A stretch of DNA of 64,000 nt from Symbiodinium natans (taxonomy: Eukaryota; Sar; Dinophyceae; Suessiales; Symbiodiniaceae): positions 284,713 through 348,712 of the forward strand of contig CAJNDS010002845.1 of NCBI GenBank assembly GCA_905221605.1, given 5' to 3'. Positions within the stretch are counted from its first letter, which is position 1, and the number at the start of each line of letters is the position of its first letter. The position numbers and the translations under genes were made by a program. Under the pieces are notes generated by a model. The model ran no database searches. It had not been told where the DNA came from and saw nothing but the letters and a program-made list of their open reading frames with translations. Positions 57,179 through 64,000 of this stretch are shown here, one piece after another.

Positions 57179-57960
57179 AGCTTGTTAGGGCTTGCTGTCG
57201 CCTGAAGACATTGGACACAATTGGTGCAAAGACAAGTTCAGTGGGCAGAAGCACTGGCCGGAAGTCAATATTTCTCACTCAAAAAATATTTCTTGGGACT
57301 TGTCTGGCAGGGCTCTGGCACCTCAGATGCCGGGGGCCCGGAAGTTGTAGAAGGCAGCACGGCAGGGACGGCAGGATTCACAGAACATGCGGTCAAAAAC
57401 ATGCGCTGCACTCAGTTCACATGTTAGCACTGTGCCAAGTTGCATATGGCACAGATACCGATGTCTTTGCATGTCAAAAAGACATAGTATGACATGGGCA
57501 ACTATCAACACTTGTTGTTGTCATGCTCAGACGAGAGGGGGCATTCCGTACGTTGCATCGTCTGGAAATTTAGAGCAGCATTGTGGTAGTGTTTGTAGTT
57601 TTTTGTGTCTCATACCATGCCGGAAGTACTGTGCCACGACGAGGCATGGCTGCTGCATGTTCATTTCTAGACTCTAGACTTGTACCTTGAGTTTTCAGCC
57701 ACACTGTAGCTACATGTCCGGTTTTGCGGATTTTAACCTGTACAACGATGTTTGCCGGACCTTCCCTGCACTCTGCGGCAAGAACTCCACTCGAGGTCTT
57801 TCAGTACAAGCCCACCGCTGCAGACTTGGAGGCCGTGATACATGAGCTTCGACGAGCTTTTGTTCATTTCGTTGTTGGTCCTGGTTGGCGTAGACATGGC
57901 AGGTTCGCCCGCAAGCCAACCCTGTTGTTGCGCCTGGGCGCCAGGCAGAAGGGAACGTGT

Positions 57961-57996
<36 letters not shown>

Positions 57997-58784
57997 AGGC
58001 TTTTCCAAGTCTGTTGGCAGGTCAGGGAGAATTTGGATCACAGCGCATATTTCGTTTGCTGTTTTGGCGTTTGCATCTAACATTTGATTTCATGGATTAT
58101 TTAGCTGTAATCTGACTCCCGTGGATGGTCCATATGCTCCTCCAGCCCGCAAATTCAAAAGCCTTGAGCCGAGCTATTTTCTACCAGGATCTGGATGACA
58201 TCTTCATGGGCGCAGTTTGGCGCCAAGCCGGGGGCTTCCGTCCGGAGCCTGAGAGGTGTCCAGCCGAGGCTCCCCAGGCCAGTGAGCTGGTGTCTCTGAA
58301 GGACGAGCCGACAGGAATGCTGGGTCGCTGGTTTGCAGTCAGGGCATTCGGCTGTTGAAGTGCTACGGTTCATATGACGGCTTCGATTTCTGGCAACTTT
58401 AATACTTGGTTTCTGCACGTTTTCTATACTATTTTGTGGCATTGCCAGGGTCCAGTCCGATGCATGGCTTTCCGATGCATGGCCTCTGTGAAACTTTTGT
58501 GCCGATGAGGACTGCAGTTGGAAGAGGAAGTCTCATGCAACGATGTTCCAAAGCCGTCTTGTTACCTCATGCACTGGCATGAGCGCAGGACAACCACTGC
58601 AAGGATCACACCCCATGCTTGCAGAAACTTTTGTAAAACACTGGTTCAGGCATGTTTTCTTAAAGAAACTGTCGCAGTCCGCAGTGCAGGGAGCCTCGCA
58701 GTCCAGTGGTCTGGCAGGCTGGCCCGGAACTCACCCGAAAGTTAAGATCCGTCAAGGAATTCCCGAGGTGGCCCCATCTAGGCT
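57179..58784. other. Unassigned region, may contain more WW-gene exons
   Basis: Exon-like frames at about 57745-57860 (PLEVFQYKPTAADLEAVIHE) and about 58115-58180 (PYAPPARKFKSLEPSYFLPG) cannot be assigned. A CA microsatellite lies at 57962-57993. Confidence 0.35.
57962..57993. repeat. (CA)n microsatellite
   Basis: About 16 units of AC. Confidence 0.95.
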
Positions 58785-58972
<188 letters not shown>

Positions 58973-59024
58973 CCGTGTGTGCATGTGTGCGTGTCTGTGT
59001 GTGCTCGGCTGCTCGGAGCGGAGG

Positions 59025-59215
59025 GCAGGGTGGAGGAGGGGGGGAGGGGGGGGGGGGTTGGGGGTTGAGGGCGGGCGGTTGAGGGGGGTGTTGGTTGGGG
59101 GGTGGTTGGGTTGGGGGGGGGCGAGTTGGGTTGGGGGGGTGGGGAGTTGGGTTGGAGGTGGTTGGGTTGGGGGGGGGGGGAGTTGGGTGGGGGGGGGGGG
59201 GGTCGGGGGGTTCGG
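59025..59215 (+). repeat. G-rich (GGGTTGGG)-type tract
   Basis: About 190 bp of GGGTTGGGGGG-like sequence, strand-asymmetric, next to the hexanucleotide tract. Strong quadruplex potential. Confidence 0.9.
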
Positions 59216-59619
59216 CGCATTTCAGAAACTTCCGTGGTGCAATCACGTTTTTTTGACGTCTGAAGCCCCGTTGCCGCTGGTTGTCGCTGATACTAAAGCA
59301 AAATGTTATGTCACTGTGCGGCTCTGTGCTGAAGTCGGCTTCGAAAATATTCGTGCCGAGACGCGGCGGTTCCCGCGGCTCGGCAGGACTTGGGCCAGTC
59401 CTTCCGCGACCGAGACGGTATGGATGTGGTCACGACGCGGCGCCACTATGTGCGTACGGACCCGCGTGGGGGTGAATGTGAAGGATAGCAAGTGGGAGCC
59501 GGGTGATGCCAGGGGAGGTGTTCTGGTCTTTGGCTACCGTCTTGCTGAACATACGTACCCCTGCCGTGAGCCGAAAGTGTCTCTTCGGAGAGGGGACGCA
59601 GGTCAAGGTGAGTACTGGT
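59216..59619. other. Region after the G-rich tract, possible exons
   Basis: The frame at 59375-59490 ([20 protein letters not shown]) and the alternative frame at 59460-59620 (VKDSKWEPGDARGGVLVFGY) both look protein-like. I could not decide between them. Confidence 0.25.
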
Positions 59620-59662
59620 GCGTTTGAACAGCGTTTGAACAGCGTTTGAACAGCGTTGAAAG
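59620..59662. repeat. 11-12 bp tandem repeat (gcgtttgaaca), four copies
   Basis: Three full copies and a final gcgttgaa. Confidence 0.9.
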
Positions 59663-60526
59663 TTGCCGGAACCTGAATTCCGAGTCGAGCCCCGAGAAGG
59701 GAGGCGGGATGACGCCCTACCCATGGTTGCCACACCCCAGCCGCTATCCACCCATCCATCCATCCATCCATGCCGAGACGCATCTTGTCACGAAAGCAAG
59801 CTCCATTGAATCCAGCGGTTGTTTTCGTTTGCAAAGAAAGCCCCGGTGGTTTGGGGAAACCGCGAACCAAACAGACCTCCCCCAAATAAGAAAACAAAGA
59901 AGCCAAGGGCAGCCGAGCAAGAAAGAACCCCGCATCAAGGCACCGCTGCAGACCAGATTTTCACCATCCAGCTTTGAAGACGATGACATGTGCCCTTCCC
60001 CCGAGCCTGAATGGAAAGACATGGCGCTGTGGCAACACAGACCACCGGCACAACCCACAGCAGGCCGAGGAGAGAACCCCCTGCAACGACAGATGCAGCA
60101 GACACAAAAGCAGCGCACGATGCAGCCGCTGCAGCTTCTGACCGCAACGAAAGGAAAAGTAACCTCACACCTGCTGGCTGCCCCGTGCTTGGATACAACG
60201 ACTCACATCCCTCCCCCCCCCCCCCCCCCCAGCAACCTTGCCAGACACGCCCAGTGTTCATGCGGCTCGAGAACAGCAACGCACTCCGCAGCGGAGAAAG
60301 AGTCCCGCCATCCCACCCATCTTTTCAGCACCCACACCAGAAATCGACGAAATGGACGAACGCCGAGCTGGGACGAAGCACAACTGCAAACGAAGAAGCG
60401 AAAAGGCAGGAACGGCTGAGACGACTACTGCGAAGACACAGCACGAGAGGAGGACCCACTATGATCCAACGAGCAAAGAACCCAGGCGACAGCGCGAAAC
60501 CAGACACCGGAGCAAAGACAAACTGA
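59646..60526 (+). CDS. Basic, glutamine/proline-rich open frame, unknown
   Basis: Two overlapping frames, 59646-60419 and 60011-60526, meet at a poly-C run (60213-60230), where an indel would switch between them. The product would be rich in Lys, Arg, Gln and Pro (SKKEPRIKAPLQTRFSPSSF, then EDDDMCPSPEPEWKDMALW). Long minus-strand frames overlap it. It could be a LINE ORF1-like or 5' retroelement region; no motif proves that. Confidence 0.3.
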
Positions 60527-62359
60527 GCCAGAGCTCTGTCTGGCCCCGCCGCCCAGCAAACACGGCAGAGAACATGCGTGCTAAATAGAAGCAACATGAT
60601 GGGCAGAAGCACAGCTGACGCCAAACCCACAGGCGAAGGCGGCATGCGCAGCCCCAACAAGCAGCCATCCAAAAGACCCAGAGTATGTGCGCCGGAAGAA
60701 GCCGTGAAAGTAGAGCGACCATGTAGGGGCCATGTCGCGGTTGCAGGCGGAGCCGGGTCAAACGGGGACAGCCCAAGAGATTGGGGGAAGACCTCTGAAT
60801 CTTTCGACTTATTAAACGCAACCACATACGCAAGCCGAGATCGCGGATGCAACCCGAAAGCGGGGAAGCGGAGCGTGCAGCGAAGCAAAAACAACGCGCC
60901 AAGGCCTAATGAGGATGGTAGGCTGTAGAGTTACAAGGACGTGCTCGCGCAGACCCTCGAGCGCGAAATAAAATTGCCACCAGTTCCAAACAACACTCCA
61001 AAGACAGCGATGGCTGCGGGGCAGGCGAAGGAGCAGCAAGGACCAACCAAAAGCCGGCGGGGCAAAACCGCGAAGCTGCTTGCTCATTTTGCTCTCGTTC
61101 CTACAGTAGCATGGGGCCGACCCACCGCCAGCAACACATGGCCCCACCAAAAGTTTCGGAGCAGAACACGCACCCTGAACCGGCAGAGAATACTTGGTAC
61201 CACTATCGAGAGAGATGGGGAGAGCCGACCCACCAAGGACGAGGAGGCCAACAACGGACGAGGACGTGGGAAGGTTCGTAGCAGAACCGGCCCCTGACGG
61301 AGGGAGACCACTGGGAGAGTGACCGGCCAAAGTAGTAAGAGAAAGCACGCCAAGTGGAGACCAACAACGACTGCGCATAGCATCGTGGGGTTCGGACAGA
61401 TAGCTGTCAACCAAGTCCCGGAGCGTTTTTTCCTCGGAGGGACACACCCTCAGCTCGGCAAACAGACCAAGAGCAGCAACCCAAAAACTAAGCGAGTGAA
61501 TGGGGGAGGTTTCGCAAGGGTGGAGCCGGAGGCAGAATGTTGCAAAAATCAGGTAAACCTGAATCTCCACACACCGAACCCATGCCAATCGGCGGATCTG
61601 TTCCGGATCCGTTACCAGATCCATTCCGTGCCGCGTGCAAATTCTCCTTCGCGCTCTGTTCCGGTTTCGGCTGTGCTCGATTGTACTCAGGTCCCTCTCA
61701 TTGTAGTGTCAAACTCTTCTTTCCTTTTCCGTTCTGGTTCAGCTCTGGTTCCGCTCCCTTCTGGTTCCATTGCCTGTCTGGTCTGGCGGAGTCCCTGCTT
61801 CGAGATAGATACCCCAAGCTAAAGGCTGCGTCTGTAAGTCTGCAGACAAAGCTGTTACCCGTAGTGATAGTGCCCTTGAAGTGCAGTGTTCTGGAATGTT
61901 CTGGAAGCTGCGGGCACGCATCGTTCCGGAAAAGATTGTCAAGCATCACAGGGTTGATGACGGAACAACAAAGTCCGATAGCACTAGTGTTGAGTTGTAG
62001 GTGTGTGGGGCAGCCGTGCCACCAACAAGAAACTGCCTGCCACCGTTTTGTGTGTGTCTTTGTTTTGTGTTGGTGAAGCTTGCAACGTCACGCGGGAACC
62101 ACTGTTTTGCATCGTTCTCTTCGACATTTCTTCAGCTCTGAACTGAGCCGAGCGTTTTTAAAGAGCGCTTGCTTTGTGAACACCGCTAGTTGTTTCTGTA
62201 CTTTGGGAGGCGAAACACAAGACTCCATGACTCACGAACGGGATTTTTCTTTGCAACATCGTTTGCATCAAAGCAGTCAAAACTGAAGCTGAGGTTCGAG
62301 CACGCAGAGCACAGCGCAAGGCTCGCAGCCGCCATCAGGCCAGCACAAGGAAATGTTTA
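60527..62359. other. ORF-dense GC-rich stretch, then unassigned sequence
   Basis: Long frames exist on both strands to about 61620 (for example 60812-61624 minus, 270 codons) with no domain. Composition and basic + strand products match the preceding frame, so both may belong to one degraded element. After 61620 only short frames are seen. Confidence 0.3.
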
Positions 62360-62363
62360 ACCT

Positions 62364-62618
62364 ACTTGTACGTCACCCCCCCATCGTTTGGCAGCACCTC
62401 CCTAAACCCTAAACCCTAAACCCTAAACCCTAAACCCTAACCCCTAAACCCTAAACCCTAAACCCTAAACCCTAAACCCCTAAACCCTAAACCCTAAACC
62501 CTAAACCCTAAACCCCTAACCCCTAAACCCTAAACCCTAAACCCTAAACCCTAAACCCTAAACCCTAAACCCTAAACCCTAGGGTGATGGAAAACGATGG
62601 GGGGTGGAGGTACTTGTA
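62364..62618. repeat. Interstitial telomeric array (CCCTAAA)n with inverted flanks
   Basis: 62400-62580 holds about 25 units of CCCTAAA with occasional CCCCTAAA and CCCCTAA variants, the C-strand of the TTTAGGG telomere. The left flank has CACCCCCCCATCGTTT (62374-62389) and the right flank its inverse AAACGATGGGGGGTG (62592-62606). The outer bases (ctacttgtac / gtacttgtag) are also partly inverted. Confidence 0.9.
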
Positions 62619-63154
62619 GAGGCAATCATGCGCTTGATTGCCGTGTCTGTCTGGTGGTGTGTTTGCAGCACTGCGGATGTTGGTATTTGCTTGGTCTTCC
62701 CATCGCGTATCCTTCAGAGTTGCAACAATGTTGCCCGGACGTGCGGCCGTTTGGATTAGAAGCTGGACTTGCTCTCAGCCTATTGCTTCGATCACTGCCT
62801 GACAGCAGCTCTTCGGGTGCGGCAACACTCGGCTTATGCACAAGTAAATGCTGCTTCTTGACATCCAAGCTCACAGCTTGAATGAGCTGAGCCATGTTCC
62901 GATTTCTAACCAGGAAGCTCAAGGCCCGGGGAGTGTCCTGGCAGCTCAGGCGTGCCCTAGAAGACATTTTTCTGTCAGGGCGAAGATGCCAAGAAGGGCG
63001 AGGATGTGTCAGCTTGAAGACCCCTCAGTAGCTGCCCAGTTCTTGCCTCTGTTTTGCTTGACTTTGCATAGGACCCTTATGCCAACTTGGAGCCTGAACT
63101 GAAGGCCGGCCTTCAGACGACCTGAGACAGCATGCACTGGCAATCCGGTGGAAG
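62619..63154. other. Region upstream of the ankyrin-like exons
   Basis: Possible small exons at about 62980 (GEDAKKGED) and about 63072 (DPYANLEPELKAGLQ), each after an AG acceptor. They are too short to name. Confidence 0.3.
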
Positions 63155-63590
63155 GTACATGCGGCCGCATGCAACAATGACGTCAAGATGCTTGAGAAGT
63201 TGGGGGAGGACACATCATGACTCTCACCCAACATCTCTCAGAGCAGTGGTGGCTGCACAAGAGCATTTTTTTGGATGCGTGGGCGGTAGGAAGGCATTGA
63301 CTTCAATCAGCCCAGGCCGCAGGACAACATGTTTTCCCACGAGAAACTCAGCGCAACTGACCCTGCCTCAAGCCAAGAGTTGCCTGTGCGGAGGATGGTT
63401 ACTATGCCCTCGATTCCTGTGCTTGGCGCCCACCTTAGTAGCAATGCGATGCCGGGCAGCTTGCGAAGTAGTCTACCTGCACAGCTGTCGATCTAACATG
63501 GAAGTAAGTTACTAAGTTACTAGGTCTGGGAACGAAGATGCCATCAAGATGTTGCTGCGCCATGGTGCCGACCCGTCCATCACTCTGCAG
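63155..63590 (+). CDS. Ankyrin-repeat-like exons, partial gene
   Basis: About 63155-63217 encodes VHAAACNNDVKMLEKLGE, matching an ankyrin first helix (AA--ND---L--LL). The exon 63524-63590 encodes GNEDAIKMLLRHGADPSITL, a clear ankyrin second half (G--D-I--LL-HGADP). Flanks are ctactaag-ttactag as acceptor and GCCTGT as GC donor. Ankyrin repeats bind proteins. The gene probably runs past the right edge; nothing was assigned in 63591-64000. Confidence 0.5.
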
Positions 63591-64000
63591 GCCTGTAGGA
63601 CACCTTTGTTGCAGCCTGCTCTTTCAACAGTTGTTGCTTCAAGTCCCTCATCATCATGAGTTGGAGCCGCAGCTAGTTGTGAATGTCTAGAGAAGGGTTT
63701 GGGAAGATGGCCACACCACGAAGTTGTTGCACTGCCGCATCGCATGCCGTGAGAACATGCGAACATGTACTCGAACGAGGTCAATGGCTTGTACTTGCAC
63801 TGTTTCGTTCGTGCTTCCTTGACCTGGAAAGCGTGGTGAAAAAGTCCATGCTGCAATTGTCACTTGTGCATCCGATGGCAGCCTCAAAACAACCTCCACC
63901 GCGGCTATGTTTGATAACTGGGCTTGTGACTACGTGGCAATAGCAGAACTGACATGCTTGTGAAATTCAATTCTTGTACGGACCCCGCAAGTCAACTTGT

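Noticed and set aside
60812-61624. 270-codon minus-strand frame
   Set aside because: Overlaps basic + strand frames in a GC-rich region; hydrophobic text without domain order looks like a shadow.

Overview
The window looks like nuclear DNA of a dinoflagellate, probably in or near the Symbiodiniaceae. Four things point that way. (1) A 17-nt relict of the dinoflagellate spliced leader lies at 39234-39250. (2) Homology-anchored genes are cut into short exons whose introns often start with GC or GA instead of GT but end in AG, usually followed by G. (3) There is a block of plant-type (CCCTAAA)n telomeric repeat. (4) Recognisable families include DUF4116, MORN, ankyrin, Mei2-like RRM and SLC44, with LINE remnants and much simple-sequence and minisatellite DNA between them. 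Coding segments are mostly 24-150 bp, so most long open frames in the window are chance or repeat-driven. Layout: 1-2530 is the 3' part of a non-LTR retrotransposon (reverse transcriptase, zinc fingers, then a USP-type deubiquitinase-like domain), with palindromic repeats after it. 4876-10503 is a split choline transporter-like (SLC44/CTL) gene carrying a dead LINE fragment in one intron. 12128-12604 is the start of a UBA-domain gene. 14647-15110 holds unassigned candidate exons. 16323-19010 is a recent 1.34-kb tandem duplication, followed to about 20.53 kb by a ~76-bp satellite. 20610-21313 (perhaps to 21604) is an unknown gene with paired cysteines. 22270-22718 and 25612-26226 are two Mei2-like RRM paralogues, one without introns and one with two. 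29699-34260 is a run of micro-exons encoding DUF4116 repeats. 34.3-50 kb is mostly unassigned candidate exons, minisatellites and trinucleotide tracts, with the spliced-leader relict at 39.2 kb. 50.0 kb has a possible minus-strand ankyrin exon. 51668-53878 is a MORN-repeat gene that can be reconstructed almost exon by exon. 55956-57178 is a WW domain split by a 1.1-kb intron. 58.8-59.2 kb is a hexanucleotide tract and a G-rich tract. 59.4-61.6 kb is an ORF-dense basic region of unknown nature. 62.4 kb is an interstitial telomeric array between inverted flanks. 63.1-63.6 kb holds ankyrin-like exons. Nearly all supported genes read on the + strand, which fits the unidirectional gene clusters of dinoflagellates. 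The genes do not form a pathway: they cover membrane transport (SLC44), RNA binding (Mei2-like), ubiquitin or p97-type adaptor roles (UBA), protein scaffolding (MORN, ankyrin, WW) and an uncharacterised repeat family (DUF4116). Exon boundaries were inferred by keeping domain alignments in frame; no transcript data were available.
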